From Tsukamurella pulmonis (GTDB taxonomy: Bacteria > Actinomycetota > Actinomycetes > Mycobacteriales > Mycobacteriaceae), in NCBI RefSeq assembly GCF_900103175.1, contig NZ_FNLF01000002.1, forward strand, positions 186,001-250,000: DNA of 64,000 nucleotides. The letters run 5' to 3'. Within the stretch, counting starts at the first letter, position 1. Every line of letters starts with the position of its first letter. The position numbers were made by a program, and so were the translations under genes. Below the pieces are notes generated by a model, which searched no databases, was not told the origin of the DNA, and saw only the letters and a program-made list of their open reading frames with translations. Positions 1 to 10,333 of the stretch are shown one piece after another.

Positions 1-231
1 GGGCATCTGGTTCGCCACGCTGAACGCGGAGGCGATCGCCGGACCGAGGATGGCCGCGAGCAGAACGGTGCGCAGGAAGCCGGTGACCCGCGAAGTGAGC
101 GTGGCGACCGCGACCGAGCCGGTGGAACGCAGCAGGCTGCTGGTGCCGCCGCCGTCCGTCGCACCGTCGGTGCTCCCGCCGCTGGTGGGGCGGTTGCTCG
201 GCGGGATGTGCCGGGGCTCGGCGCGGCTCAT
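1..231 (-). CDS. murJ: MurJ/MviN lipid II flippase, N-terminal part (runs off left edge)
   Basis: Only the first 77 codons are in the window. The protein begins with a hydrophilic Ser/Gly/Thr-rich leader of about 33 residues, then the first membrane segment with SRVTGFLRTVLLAAILGP, typical of MurJ/MviN. This MOP-family transporter flips lipid II, the peptidoglycan precursor, across the inner membrane. The ATG overlaps the TGA of the preceding gene (ATGA), so the two are probably translationally coupled. The order mutT4, DUF6049-like gene, murJ is that of Rv3908-Rv3910 in M. tuberculosis. There MviN carries an extra C-terminal pseudokinase part; whether it exists here cannot be seen. Confidence 0.9.
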   Translation of the reverse strand, partial: MSRAEPRHIPPSNRPTSGGSTDGATDGGGTSSLLRSTGSVAVATLTSRVTGFLRTVLLAAILGPAIASAFSVANQMP

Positions 232-2699
232 GTGTCCTTCGGTTCCGGGGTCTCGTGCGGTGCGGGCGGTCGATGTGCAGCGTAACTGTTCGCGATCCGC
301 TTCTCGTGCTCGTCGGCCGGGGGGCGGTCCGCATCCGCCGGGTCGGGCCGGCCGCGGTAGCGGCGCCACAGGCGCCGCCCGGCGAGCAGGACCAGCAGGA
401 TCCCGGCGCCGCACGTGATCCAGAACAGCGACTTGCCGTAAGCGTTGGAGTGCACGGAGACGGAGATCGGGTCGCCCAGCGGCATGTTGCTGGACGAGCG
501 CAGCGTCAGCTGCACGGAGATCTGCCGCGAGTAGTCGACGGTCGTCGGCAGTTCGATCTGCCGGGTGCCCCGTGCGGGCAGCTCCTGCACCTCGGAGGCG
601 TCGATCGTGACGCCCTCGGGGGCCGACCAGTCGATGACGGTCCGGATGGGCAGCGGCAGGTCGTTGCGCGCGACGATGAGCAGTGGCGATTTGTCCGAGG
701 CCAGCGTGTACGCCCCGCCGGGGGTGACGAAGCCGACGGAGCGCAGCTGTGCGGCCATCGAAGCGCGCGTGGCGGACAGCCGGATGGAGGCGTCACCGTC
801 GACGGCGGAGCGCGACGGCGCCCAGCGCAGCGCACGCACCGCGTCCTCGCGCAGGGGCGAGGTGTACATCCGCGGAGTGAGCGGGGTCTTCGGCAGGGGG
901 AGCAGCGCGGCGCCGAGCTGGTCGACCTGCCGGACGTGCGCGGCGGCGGCGGTGACGATCCGGTCCGGGACGCGGGAGGGCGCGCTCTCGGGCGCCTGCC
1001 GCAGCGTCCAGGGATCGGCGGCGCGGGCCGGGTCGCGGCCCGTCGACTGGGCGGAGGCGGTGAGGTCGCGGAAGGTGCGCGGCTGCGCGAGGCCCGCGCC
1101 GAACTGCGCGGAGACGGCGTCGAGGACGGCGCGCGCGTCCTGCGGCCCCGCGGCCCACACCTGCGGCGGTGCGATCAGTGTGGTGCGGCCGGTGACCTGT
1201 GCGACGGGATCGACGGCGGTGCTGGCCGCCCACCCGTCGGGGGGCGCGTAGCGCTGCGTCGGATCGAGCGCGGCCGCGGTGACCGCCCCGACGGCGGCCT
1301 GCCGCCGCATCACCGCCGACTCCTCGCCGACGGTGAAGGTCGATGACGTGGGCACGGTCCCCGTCGGGCCCGGTACGACCCCGCGCTCCGCCCCGTCGGG
1401 GACGTCGCCCATCGCGGCGAGGGCGGCCGAGACGCTCGGGTCGAACACCGCGGCCCCGATGCCCTGGCCCACGTTGACGATGCCCGACGGGGTGCCCCGC
1501 CCCTGGGCCGGCGCCTTCACGGTGGTCGCCGCTACGACCGTGGCCCCGATGTCGGAGGCGCGCAGCTGCCCGGCACCGTCGGCGAGGAGCTGCCCGGACG
1601 CGGGGATCGCGACGCCCCGCACGGACTGCACGCCGAGGATCGAGTCGATGACGTCGGACGGGGTGTCGAGCGCGGCGCGCTGCAGTGACGGCTCGGCGGA
1701 GCGGCCGAGCGCCTCGAGGTCGACCTGGCCGAAGGGCAGCGCGACCACGCAGGAATCGGCGGCGACCCGCTTGAGGCGCTCCAACCAGGCACCCGCCGCA
1801 TCACTGCCGGTGCCGGCGCTGCTCGGGCCGCGCGGGTCGGCGGGATTGCGGGCGACCCGGTACGGCGCGGTCATGGCCTGCACCGTGACGAGCAGGTCCG
1901 GATCGATCGCGAGGCAGGCGGCCGTCCGCAGCGCGGTCCGCCGCGGGTCGGGCCCGCGCGTCGCGTCCTCGTAGGCCGACAGCAGGCCGTCGAGCCGGCC
2001 GCCCTCGCCGAGGGAGCCGGCGAGCGCGTCGTCGACGAGCCGCACCGGGGTGTCGCCGCCGCCGGGTACGCCGCCCGCGAGTTTCGGATTGTCGGCCAGT
2101 GGCCACAGCAGCGTGACCTGGGCGGGCGACGTCGTGACGGCCTTGTCGACGGTGCCCGCGTCGTCGGAGCCGCCCTCGGGCAGGCCGAGGACGGGCAGGA
2201 GGGTCCGCGAGTCGTCGAGCCGGGCGGTGCCGCCGTACGCGGGCTTGCCGTTGAGGTTGAGCAGCAGCGGGTAGACGCCCGGGCGGTCGATGCCGAGAGT
2301 GGGCCCGCGCGTGGTGGGGGTGGCGCGGACCGGGATCGTGACGGTGAACGCGGTGCGCTGCCCCGGCTTGAGCACCTTCGAGACGGGTTCGAAGCGGCCG
2401 AGGGTGTCGTAGACGTTGTTGTCGGCGACCAGGTCCGAGCGCAGCTGCGCCGAGGTCGACACCGCGGGCGCGCGCTGGATCCGCAGGTCCAGGTCGCTGA
2501 CGTCGCGGTCGCCGAAGTTCTCGACGTCGCCGCGCACCACCACTTCGTTGGGGGAGTTCTCGGTGACCCGGGAGGTGACCTCGTCGACGGTGATCCGTAC
2601 GAACTGGGCGTCCGGGAGACCGGCGCCGCTGGGAACGGGCAGGCCGGTGATCGCGATCAGGAGCGTCAGCACGCACAGGAGGCGGGCCGATCGGCTCAC
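228..2699 (-). CDS. Large secreted/membrane-anchored DUF6049-like protein (Rv3909 equivalent)
   Basis: 823 residues. It starts with a signal peptide (hydrophobic run at about residues 6-24), has a long extracytoplasmic region, and ends with one membrane helix (about 757-774) and a charged cytoplasmic tail. Early in the mature part, ENFGDRDV and a Pro/Gly-spaced beta-rich stretch look like an Ig-like fold. Function is unknown. Its fixed position between a Nudix enzyme and MurJ suggests a cell-envelope role (inference). The GTG start at 2699 overlaps the mutT4 stop (GTGA), and the stop overlaps the murJ ATG, so the three genes form a tight operon. Upstream in-frame codons exist but lie inside mutT4. 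Confidence 0.75.
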   Translation of the reverse strand: MSRSARLLCVLTLLIAITGLPVPSGAGLPDAQFVRITVDEVTSRVTENSPNEVVVRGDVENFGDRDVSDLDLRIQRAPAVSTSAQLRSDLVADNNVYDTLGRFEPVSKVLKPGQRTAFTVTIPVRATPTTRGPTLGIDRPGVYPLLLNLNGKPAYGGTARLDDSRTLLPVLGLPEGGSDDAGTVDKAVTTSPAQVTLLWPLADNPKLAGGVPGGGDTPVRLVDDALAGSLGEGGRLDGLLSAYEDATRGPDPRRTALRTAACLAIDPDLLVTVQAMTAPYRVARNPADPRGPSSAGTGSDAAGAWLERLKRVAADSCVVALPFGQVDLEALGRSAEPSLQRAALDTPSDVIDSILGVQSVRGVAIPASGQLLADGAGQLRASDIGATVVAATTVKAPAQGRGTPSGIVNVGQGIGAAVFDPSVSAALAAMGDVPDGAERGVVPGPTGTVPTSSTFTVGEESAVMRRQAAVGAVTAAALDPTQRYAPPDGWAASTAVDPVAQVTGRTTLIAPPQVWAAGPQDARAVLDAVSAQFGAGLAQPRTFRDLTASAQSTGRDPARAADPWTLRQAPESAPSRVPDRIVTAAAAHVRQVDQLGAALLPLPKTPLTPRMYTSPLREDAVRALRWAPSRSAVDGDASIRLSATRASMAAQLRSVGFVTPGGAYTLASDKSPLLIVARNDLPLPIRTVIDWSAPEGVTIDASEVQELPARGTRQIELPTTVDYSRQISVQLTLRSSSNMPLGDPISVSVHSNAYGKSLFWITCGAGILLVLLAGRRLWRRYRGRPDPADADRPPADEHEKRIANSYAAHRPPAPHETPEPKDT

Positions 2700-3604
2700 G
2701 TCTGACCGCCCCCGCCGCCTCCGCTGCTGCGGCGACCGCGCGAGCGGCGCCCGCCCCGCCGCCGCCGGGGCTTGGGCGGATCGTTGCGCACGGCGTTGCG
2801 CTCGGCCGCGGCGCGCTCGTAGGCGGAGGGCTCGCTGCGCGGCGCGGCGGCGACGCGGGCGGCCAGCTCCTGCGGGTCCGCGGTCAGATCCTCGATGACG
2901 GTGCGCGCGGTGGCGACCAGCTTGCGCTCGTCGGAGTAGGTCAGCCGGGTCGCCAGCTCGCCCAGCGGCACCCAGGCGACCTCGGAGACCTCGTAGTCCT
3001 CGGTGGAGAGATCGCCGCTCTGCCAGGACAGCAGGAAGTGGTGCACGGTCTTGTGCACGCGGCGGCCCTCGACGGCGAACCAGTAGTCGATCTTGCCGAT
3101 GGGTGCGAGGACGGCGCCGGTCAGGCCCGTCTCCTCCGCGACCTCGCGGATGGCGGTGAGCTCGGCCGTCTCGCCCGTCTCGATGTGCCCCTTCGGCAGG
3201 GACCACAGGGTGCGGCCGCGGCGGTCGACGCGCCCGATCAGCGCGGCGCGCAGCTCGTCGTCACCGTCGAGCCCGGCCACCACGAGGCCGCCGGCGGAGG
3301 TCTCGCGGACCGTCCGGATGCGCGGATCGGGGCGGACGCGGCCCGGCGCGGGGCGCTTGGCCTTCGAGGTCGGGGTGCCCTGCTTGCGTGCGGGCTTGAC
3401 GGCCGGAGCGGGTTCCGACGGTGCCTCGCCGCTCTCCGGTGACGGCTTCTGCTCGGTGACCGCCGAGAGCTGGCCGCGACCGCGACCACGGCCCCCGCGG
3501 CGCCGCCGACGGCGCGGCCGGGAGGGCGCTCCTGCCGCGGAGTCGCCGACGGGACCCGGGCGCTGCGGGCGGCCCGAGGAGTCGGCGGATTCGGCGGAGG
3601 TCAC
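2696..3604 (-). CDS. mutT4: Nudix hydrolase (MutT4-type, Rv3908 equivalent) with basic tails
   Basis: 302 residues. The Nudix box lies at residues 139-161: G139, E143, then the REVAEETG core at 153-160 with the metal-binding glutamates. Nudix enzymes cleave nucleoside diphosphates linked to another moiety. The substrate cannot be read from sequence; the mycobacterial homologue is linked to mutation avoidance. Unusual parts are an Arg/Gly-rich block at about 31-44, a low-complexity Lys/Pro/Ala stretch up to about 95, and an Arg-rich then poly-Gly C-terminus (about 276-302), together suggesting nucleic-acid binding. The GTG start has a run of G just upstream. It is divergent from pcnA across 75 bases, as in mycobacteria. 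Confidence 0.85.
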   Translation of the reverse strand: MTSAESADSSGRPQRPGPVGDSAAGAPSRPRRRRRRGGRGRGRGQLSAVTEQKPSPESGEAPSEPAPAVKPARKQGTPTSKAKRPAPGRVRPDPRIRTVRETSAGGLVVAGLDGDDELRAALIGRVDRRGRTLWSLPKGHIETGETAELTAIREVAEETGLTGAVLAPIGKIDYWFAVEGRRVHKTVHHFLLSWQSGDLSTEDYEVSEVAWVPLGELATRLTYSDERKLVATARTVIEDLTADPQELAARVAAAPRSEPSAYERAAAERNAVRNDPPKPRRRRGGRRSRGRRSSGGGGGGQT

Positions 3605-3679
3605 CCCCCGATGCTACTGGCCGGTTGCGCTCCCATACGCCACCGTCGTGTTTTCCGCGCCGCAGTAGACTGACCGGTC

Positions 3680-5149
<1,470 letters not shown>

Positions 5150-5162
5150 GTCGGCGGCCGGG

Positions 5163-5681
5163 TCAGCGAGGCTCGGCGTAGGGCGTGCGCGGCCCGGGGA
5201 TCGCGGCGATCCGCTTGTCGAGCTCGCTGGGAAGCTTGGACAGGGCCGCCCACCCGCGCGGCTCGGGATTGTCGACGGTGGCCTTGAGCACGGTGCCGTC
5301 GGCGGTGCGCACCGTGGCGGAGACGATCCACCCGTCGAAGATCTGGATCTTCCGGTCGTAGTCCGGACGGTTGCGCAGCACCTTCTCGGTGATGGAGCGC
5401 AGGTCCGCGACGTCGGCGGGCGTGCCCCGCAGCTCGACGAGGCCGCTTCCGGACGCCGTGGACGAGACGGGCTTGGTGATGATGCGGCCGTCGGCGTAGA
5501 CGGTGGTCCGCGGCGCGACCTCGTCGGCGGGCACGAGGAAGACGTGCGTGCGCACGTCGACGACGACGGTCTTCGCCGGGGTCGGGGCCGGCGTGGGCGC
5601 GGCGGTGGCGCCGCCCGCCGCGGCCGTCGTGGACGCGACCAGCAGGGTGACCGCCGCGGCGGCTCGCAGAGACGTACGCAT
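5163..5681 (-). CDS. Secreted protein of unknown function
   Basis: 172 residues. There is a clear Sec signal peptide (MRTSLR, a hydrophobic Ala/Leu/Val core, probable cleavage near residue 28 before an Ala/Pro/Thr stretch). The mature part is a small mixed alpha/beta domain with a single Trp-rich patch (IFDGWIVSAT). I recognise no catalytic motif. It is convergent with pcnA across a 13-base gap and stands apart from the next minus-strand gene by about 45 bases. Probably an exported or cell-wall protein of Mycobacteriales. Confidence 0.6.
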   Translation of the reverse strand: MRTSLRAAAAVTLLVASTTAAAGGATAAPTPAPTPAKTVVVDVRTHVFLVPADEVAPRTTVYADGRIITKPVSSTASGSGLVELRGTPADVADLRSITEKVLRNRPDYDRKIQIFDGWIVSATVRTADGTVLKATVDNPEPRGWAALSKLPSELDKRIAAIPGPRTPYAEPR

Positions 5682-5726
5682 GCCAGGAGCCTATCCGCCG
5701 CGCGCACCAGGCGAAAGATCTGATTC

Positions 5727-6260
5727 CTACTGGTGCAGATCGGTCGCGCCGTCGGCGGTGCCGTCACCGTCGGTATCGAAGAGGAGGACGTCGGGCGCAC
5801 CGTCGGCGTCCGTGTCGGCGACGGCCTGCCGGGCGGGTTGCCCCGGTTCCGCCGGCACGGGGGTCACCGTCGCCGGGGGGCCGGGTTCCTGCGGCACCCG
5901 CGCGACGCCCGGCATCGGGCAGGTCGACGGTGTCGCCCGCTCCACGGCCTCGACGCGCCCCTGCTCCGGCCCGGCGCCGGGACCGGGTCCCTCCGGGCCG
6001 GTCGGCCGATCCGCGCCGGGTGCGGCCTGCGCCCAGAGCCCGGATCCGTCGTCGCGGAAGGCCGCCTCGCGGGTGCCGTCGTCGTCGAGATCGAGGGCCG
6101 CGACGTCGGCGCGGCCGTCCCCGTCCAGGTCGAGCATCGCATCGTCGAGCAGGCCGTCCCCGTCGAAGTCGAGGAGCACCGCCCCCTGCTCCCCCGGCGA
6201 GGTCCAGCGGGTGACGGCGCCGCCGTCGCCGAACCAGTACTCGATCAGCTCGTCCCCCAT
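5727..6260 (-). CDS. Asp-rich repeat protein, EF-hand/dockerin-like
   Basis: 177 residues from the ATG at 6260; an in-frame start further upstream lies inside the MFS gene. It begins MGDELIEYWF, then shows back-to-back acidic motifs of the DxDGDG type: DFDGDGLLDDAM, DLDGDGRADVAALD, DLDDDGTREAAF and, near the C-terminus, DTDADGAPD and DTDGDGTADGA. Such runs resemble EF-hand, dockerin or thrombospondin type 3 calcium-binding loops. The middle is Pro/Gly-rich. There is no signal peptide. One base separates the MFS stop from this ATG, so it is the distal gene of that pair. Divalent-metal binding is inferred from the loops only; function unknown. Confidence 0.65.
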   Translation of the reverse strand: MGDELIEYWFGDGGAVTRWTSPGEQGAVLLDFDGDGLLDDAMLDLDGDGRADVAALDLDDDGTREAAFRDDGSGLWAQAAPGADRPTGPEGPGPGAGPEQGRVEAVERATPSTCPMPGVARVPQEPGPPATVTPVPAEPGQPARQAVADTDADGAPDVLLFDTDGDGTADGATDLHQ

Positions 6261-6261
6261 A

Positions 6262-7590
6262 TCAATTGGACGCGCCAGCGACCTCCGGGGTTCCCGTGCG
6301 GCGGTAGAGCAGCACCACCGCGCCGACGGCGAGGGCGTAGAGGACGGCACCGGCGGCGGCGAGGGGCCGGGAGGCACCGTCGAACGGGACCACGGCGGCG
6401 GCGAACGCGACCGCGCCCACGAAGGTCACGTTGAACAGGGCGTCCTGGAAGGCGAAGACCTGGCCGCGACGCTCGTCGGGCACGTCCATCTGCATCGCGG
6501 CGTCGCCCGACAGCTTGACCACCTGACCGGCGAGCCCGAGCACCGCTGCGGCCGCCACCAGGACCGCGAAGTGCAGCGTCAGCACGGTGAGCTGGGTCAG
6601 GCAGGCGGCGACGAGCGCGCCGACCACGGTGTTCCGCCGCCCCCACCTGGCCACGGTGATCGGGGTGAGCACGGCCGCGGCGAACATCCCCACCGCCGTC
6701 GCGCCCGCGACCGCGCCGAACCCGGCGAGCCCGAGCGCCCCGTCGGTGAAGTGGTGGCGGGTGAGCAGGAGCAGCATCAGGGTGTTGAAGCCGAACACGA
6801 TGCGGTGCGCCCCCATGCCGGTGAGGGCGGCCGCGACCGACGGGGCGCGCCAGGCGGCGAGTGCGCCGTGCGCGAGGCCGGTCGCGACCTCGCCGAGTGC
6901 GGTCGACGGCTTCTCGTGTTTGCCGGTGACGTCGTGATCGGGGCCGAGGATGCCGGCCGGGAACCGGGTCGCGAGCAGCGCGCCGAGGACCGCGATCAGC
7001 GCAGCGCAGGCGAGGACCCCGGCGCCGCCGGCGTCGTCGGAGCCGAACACCGCGCGCAGGCCCACGGCGGTGCTGGCGCCCAGCGCGGTGGCACCCGCCC
7101 CGAGGGTCGTGGTCACCGAGTTCATGGCGACCAGTTGTGGCCGGTCCACGACGTGCGGCAGCGCGGCGGACAGACCCGAGCCGACGAACCGGCCGGCGCC
7201 GCCGACGGCGAGCGCGACCACGAAGATCGCCGTCTCCCCCGCTCCCGACGCGAGGACGCCCGCGCACGCCGCGATGAGCAGCGCGCGCACCAGGTTGGCG
7301 ACGACGAACACCCGGCGCCGGTCCCACCGGTCCAGGAGCGCACCCGCGAACGGGCCGATCACCGAGTACGGCAGCAGCAGCACGGCCAGGCCGGCGGCGA
7401 TGTCCGCCGGCGACGCGCTCCGCTCGGGGTTGAAGACGATGGCCGTGCCGAGCCCGGCCTGGAACAGCCCCTCCGCGTACTGGCTCAGCAACCGGACGCC
7501 GAGCAGGCGCAGCAGGTCGGGCAGGTCGCGGAAGGTCCGCCAGGCGGGTTTCGCGGCGGCCGTCGGCGCGCCCGCTCGGCCGGTCGTCAC
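6262..7590 (-). CDS. MFS transporter (Rv0037c equivalent)
   Basis: 442 residues with about 12 hydrophobic helices and the MFS cytoplasmic loop LLDRWDRRRV after helix 2-3. Family members are proton-coupled exporters or importers; the substrate is unknown. It is divergent from the YqgE gene across 74 bases, as in M. tuberculosis Rv0037c/Rv0038, which supports orthology. The GTG start at 7590 follows the promoter gap directly. The short cytoplasmic N-terminus (MTTGRAGAPT...) is Ala-rich. Confidence 0.85.
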   Translation of the reverse strand: MTTGRAGAPTAAAKPAWRTFRDLPDLLRLLGVRLLSQYAEGLFQAGLGTAIVFNPERSASPADIAAGLAVLLLPYSVIGPFAGALLDRWDRRRVFVVANLVRALLIAACAGVLASGAGETAIFVVALAVGGAGRFVGSGLSAALPHVVDRPQLVAMNSVTTTLGAGATALGASTAVGLRAVFGSDDAGGAGVLACAALIAVLGALLATRFPAGILGPDHDVTGKHEKPSTALGEVATGLAHGALAAWRAPSVAAALTGMGAHRIVFGFNTLMLLLLTRHHFTDGALGLAGFGAVAGATAVGMFAAAVLTPITVARWGRRNTVVGALVAACLTQLTVLTLHFAVLVAAAAVLGLAGQVVKLSGDAAMQMDVPDERRGQVFAFQDALFNVTFVGAVAFAAAVVPFDGASRPLAAAGAVLYALAVGAVVLLYRRTGTPEVAGASN

Positions 7591-7664
7591 GTGCTACAGC
7601 GTATCGGCGCGAAGCCTTCCCCGTCGGCGGACCCGGATGGTGCTCCGCGTGCCATGATGGGGGT

Positions 7665-8294
7665 GTGGGTCCCGATCGTTCGAATGAATCCGCACCGGGC
7701 GGCGCGTCCTCCGGCGAGTCCGCGGGCGCGGGCTTCGAGGTGTCCCCCGGCACGCTGCTGGTGGCCTCCCCCGAGCTGATCGAGCCCACCTTCTCGCGCA
7801 CCGTCGTCTACCTGATCGAGCACAACGAGTCCGGCAGCCTGGGCGTGGTGCTGAACCGGCCCAGTGAGTCCGCCGTCCACGGGGTGCTCCCCCGGTGGCA
7901 CGATCTCGCGGCCAAGCCGAAGGCCGTCTTCGTCGGCGGGCCCGTCAACCAGACCGCGGCGCTGTGCCTCGGCGTGGTGAAGGCGGGGGTCGATGCGAGC
8001 GGCATCCGCGGCCTGCAGCCCGTCGCCGGCCGGGTGGTGCTCGTCGATCTCGATTCCGACGTGGAGATGATGGACGAGCTGCTCGACGGTGTGCGCGTGT
8101 TCGCCGGCTACAGCGGTTGGGGCATGGGCCAGCTCGACGACGAGCTCGGCCGCGACGACTGGATCCCCTGCGGCTCCCTGCACACCGACGTGCTGGTCCC
8201 GTCGAGCGTGGATCTGTGGGGCAAGGTGCTGCGCCGGCAGGGCCTGCCGACGGCGCTGCTCGCCACCCATCCGGTGGACGTTTCCGTCAACTGA
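7665..8294 (+). CDS. YqgE/AlgH family protein (UPF0301, Rv0038 equivalent)
   Basis: 209 residues. After a Ser/Gly-rich start of about 25 residues comes the conserved body: PGTLLVASPEL, GSLGVVLNRPSE, VFVGGPV, then GYSGWGMGQLDDEL, all hallmarks of YqgE/AlgH. The fold is known, the biochemical role is not. The start is GTG at 7665. The gene sits between the MFS gene and leuS as in mycobacteria, but here four extra genes and an iron-regulated gene intervene before leuS. Confidence 0.9.
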   Translation: MGPDRSNESAPGGASSGESAGAGFEVSPGTLLVASPELIEPTFSRTVVYLIEHNESGSLGVVLNRPSESAVHGVLPRWHDLAAKPKAVFVGGPVNQTAALCLGVVKAGVDASGIRGLQPVAGRVVLVDLDSDVEMMDELLDGVRVFAGYSGWGMGQLDDELGRDDWIPCGSLHTDVLVPSSVDLWGKVLRRQGLPTALLATHPVDVSVN

Positions 8295-8298
8295 TCAG

Positions 8299-8317
8299 TT
8301 AGGTTAGGCTGGCCTTC
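8299..8317 (+). promoter_or_regulatory. IdeR/DtxR iron box
   Basis: TTAGGTTAGGCTGGCCTTC matches the 19-bp IdeR/DtxR consensus TTAGGTTAGGCTAACCTAA at 15 of 19 positions, with an intact left half. It lies 18 bases before the start of the siderophore-binding lipoprotein, where a bound iron-loaded repressor would block transcription. A strong Shine-Dalgarno (GAGGAGGG, 8325-8332) follows. Confidence 0.8.
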
Positions 8318-8335
8318 CTGTTACGAGGAGGGTTC

Positions 8336-9337
8336 ATGAAACGGATGCGCATCGGGCTGATCGCGGCCCTGGCGGTGGTCGGGCTGATCGCCTCCGCCTG
8401 CGGTGGAACGGGTTCCGACGGTGCCGCCCGCGCCGGGAGCACGGTCACGATCACCCAGGTCAACGGCGTCACGGAGTTCCCCGTGGGGCCGGCCCGCATC
8501 GTGGCGACCGGCTACTCGATCGACAACCTGCTGGCCCTGGGCATCACGCCGGTCGCCGTGGTGCAGGCGGGCCTCCCGCTGCCGGCCCCGTGGCACGGCA
8601 CGCGGCTCGACGGGATCCCGGTCATCACCTCCCCGGACAAGAAATCGATGCCCGTCGAGGAGATCGCGAAGTACCGGCCGGACCTGTTCGTCGGCGACGA
8701 CTACGTGCTCGATCAGGGCACGTTCGACCGGCTCTCCGCGGTGACGAAGGTGCTCGGCGGCATCGAGGAGAACGGATCGCGCGCAGCCTGGGACGTGCAG
8801 TTGCGCGCCCTCGGACGGATCCTGGGCGAGCAGGACGCCGTCGCGCGGATCCTGGCCGAGGACGAGGCGCGCTTCGCTGCCGTCCGCGAGCGGCACCCGG
8901 GCCTGCAGGGCAAGTCGGCGGTGCTCGCGCAGTACCTCGCCGCGAACAGCACGTTCAACTTCGTCTCCGCCACCGCCGACCCGACCAACACGATGTTCGC
9001 CGAACTGGGGATGACGCTGCCGAAGGCGATCAAGGACGATCCGCAGTTCGCGACCGGCGCGGGCGCGCAGGGCGGGCGCACCCCGGTCTCGTTGGAGCTG
9101 CTCCCCCGGATCGCCTCGAACCTCATGGTGATCTACCCGAACGGCGCGACGGCCGCCGATCTGCAGCGCCTGCCCGGGTATGCGGGCCTGCCGCAGGTCA
9201 GCGGCGGCGCGACGCAGGTCGTCGACCTGCAGACCGTCATCGCACTGAATCAGCCCACGCCGCTGAGCCGGGAGTGGATCCTGCCTCGGCTCGAGCCGCT
9301 GTTCGTGACGGCTGCGGCACAGCCGGCGGTCGCCTGA
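8336..9337 (+). CDS. Iron-siderophore ABC transporter substrate-binding lipoprotein
   Basis: 333 residues. The signal peptide ends in a lipobox (LIASAC, Cys about residue 22), so the protein is anchored outside the membrane. The body has the FecB/FepB-type periplasmic-binding layout: a beta segment followed by RIVATGYSIDNLLALGITPVAV, the MPVEEIAKYRPDLFVGDDY loop, and a long backbone helix near the middle. It should capture ferric siderophores for an importer. No permease or ATPase lies beside it, so it must use components encoded elsewhere. An IdeR box just upstream indicates iron repression. The ATG has a strong ribosome-binding site. Confidence 0.85.
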   Translation: MKRMRIGLIAALAVVGLIASACGGTGSDGAARAGSTVTITQVNGVTEFPVGPARIVATGYSIDNLLALGITPVAVVQAGLPLPAPWHGTRLDGIPVITSPDKKSMPVEEIAKYRPDLFVGDDYVLDQGTFDRLSAVTKVLGGIEENGSRAAWDVQLRALGRILGEQDAVARILAEDEARFAAVRERHPGLQGKSAVLAQYLAANSTFNFVSATADPTNTMFAELGMTLPKAIKDDPQFATGAGAQGGRTPVSLELLPRIASNLMVIYPNGATAADLQRLPGYAGLPQVSGGATQVVDLQTVIALNQPTPLSREWILPRLEPLFVTAAAQPAVA

Positions 9338-9343
9338 CCGGCC

Positions 9344-9823
9344 TCACCCGTCCGTCGGGCGCTGCGACTGGATGATCCGCCACAGCGCGGAGCGGCAGAT
9401 CTCGACGTCCTCCCCGAGCAGGCGGCCCCACTCCTCGTCCAGCGCGATGGACCGGCCCAGCATCGCCGACGTCACGGTCTCGCCGTGCGGGGTGAGCGCC
9501 AGCGTGCGCGCGCGCCGGTCCCGATCGTCGACGGTGCGGACCACGAGGCCCCAGTCCACGAGCTCGGCGACGGTGGGCGCCACCGACTGTTTGGTGCTGC
9601 CGAGGCTGGCCGCGATGTCGATCAGGCGCTTCGGTGCTTCGTTCACCAGGGCGAGCACCCGCATGTGGCCCGGGCGTAGACGGGGTTCGTACTCGTGGAC
9701 GGTCTCGAGTAGGAGATCGGCGATGATCACGCCGACGCGGCGGGCCAGGATGTGGATCCGCGCGGTGGGCGGCGGATCGATGAACGTCACTTCATCGATC
9801 GCGCTGAACTTCCGTCTGGACAT
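9344..9823 (-). CDS. MarR family transcriptional regulator
   Basis: 159 residues with a winged-helix core: the recognition region SLGSTKQSVAPTVAELVDWG followed by the wing RTVDDRDRRARTLALTPHG, the standard MarR signature. It probably binds as a dimer to the inverted repeat overlapping its own start and controls itself and the divergent membrane-protein gene. It is convergent with the siderophore-binding lipoprotein, so control of iron uptake is not implied. Ligand unknown. Confidence 0.85.
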   Translation of the reverse strand: MSRRKFSAIDEVTFIDPPPTARIHILARRVGVIIADLLLETVHEYEPRLRPGHMRVLALVNEAPKRLIDIAASLGSTKQSVAPTVAELVDWGLVVRTVDDRDRRARTLALTPHGETVTSAMLGRSIALDEEWGRLLGEDVEICRSALWRIIQSQRPTDG

Positions 9824-9848
9824 GATAGTCAGTCTACCCGTACTATTA
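9823..9848. promoter_or_regulatory. Candidate MarR operator
   Basis: TGATAGT (9823-9829) and ACTATTA (9842-9848) form an inverted repeat with 6 of 7 matches around a 12-base spacer. It overlaps the marR start codon in the 83-base divergent gap, the usual place for an autoregulatory MarR site. Confidence 0.45.
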
Positions 9849-9906
9849 CCTCAGCTAGTGACAACGAGTGTAGCCAGTGTTCTTTCCGGTACGGAGGTGT
9901 ATCGAA

Positions 9907-10275
9907 ATGTTCGGACTCGGTGAACCGCTGCGCGGGCACCGCCGTCTGCGGACGGTGCTGGGGGTCCTGCTGGCGACGGCGGTGGTGGTGCACCTGGCCC
10001 GCGCGCTGGCGATACCGATGAGCTCGTACAAGACGACCTGCATCGGGCTGGCCCTCGCCTACGGCGTGATCCTCCTGATGGTGCTGGTCGGCGAGCGGTG
10101 GGGATACACCGCGGCGGCGGTGTTCCCGCTCACCGCGGTGGTGCTCGGCGACTACTGCGGGGCGATCCGTGCCGGCTCGCTGAACACCGTCGACGTCGTG
10201 GTCGATCTGGCGATCGTCCCGGCGGCCATCATGATGCTCCGCGCGCACCCGAGACCCGAGCCCGCCGCGGCCTGA
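9907..10275 (+). CDS. Small membrane protein, divergent from MarR
   Basis: 122 residues, with about four hydrophobic segments (roughly 18-37, 48-66, 72-90, 95-112) and a short basic N-terminus. The ATG at 9907 is preferred over an upstream one at 9877 because GGAGG (9893-9897) sits 9 bases before it. No family recognised. The shared divergent promoter with a MarR regulator suggests inducible expression, perhaps in response to a compound or envelope stress. Confidence 0.65.
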   Translation: MFGLGEPLRGHRRLRTVLGVLLATAVVVHLARALAIPMSSYKTTCIGLALAYGVILLMVLVGERWGYTAAAVFPLTAVVLGDYCGAIRAGSLNTVDVVVDLAIVPAAIMMLRAHPRPEPAAA

Positions 10276-10284
10276 CGCCGCCCT

Positions 10285-10299
10285 CCCGCGCATCGCGGG
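10285..10299. terminator. Small GC hairpin between convergent genes
   Basis: CCCGCG-CAT-CGCGGG forms a short stem in the 58-base gap between two convergent genes. No T-run follows on either side. It could help to end transcription but is weak. Confidence 0.3.
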
Positions 10300-10333
10300 G
10301 CGGGATGGGTCGGTGCGCAGCCGGTGCCGCGGC

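Noticed and set aside
5282-5316. Possible hairpin from repeated GTGCCGTC/GGTGCGCACC inside the secreted-protein gene
   Set aside because: Lies within coding DNA and is explained by GC-rich codons.
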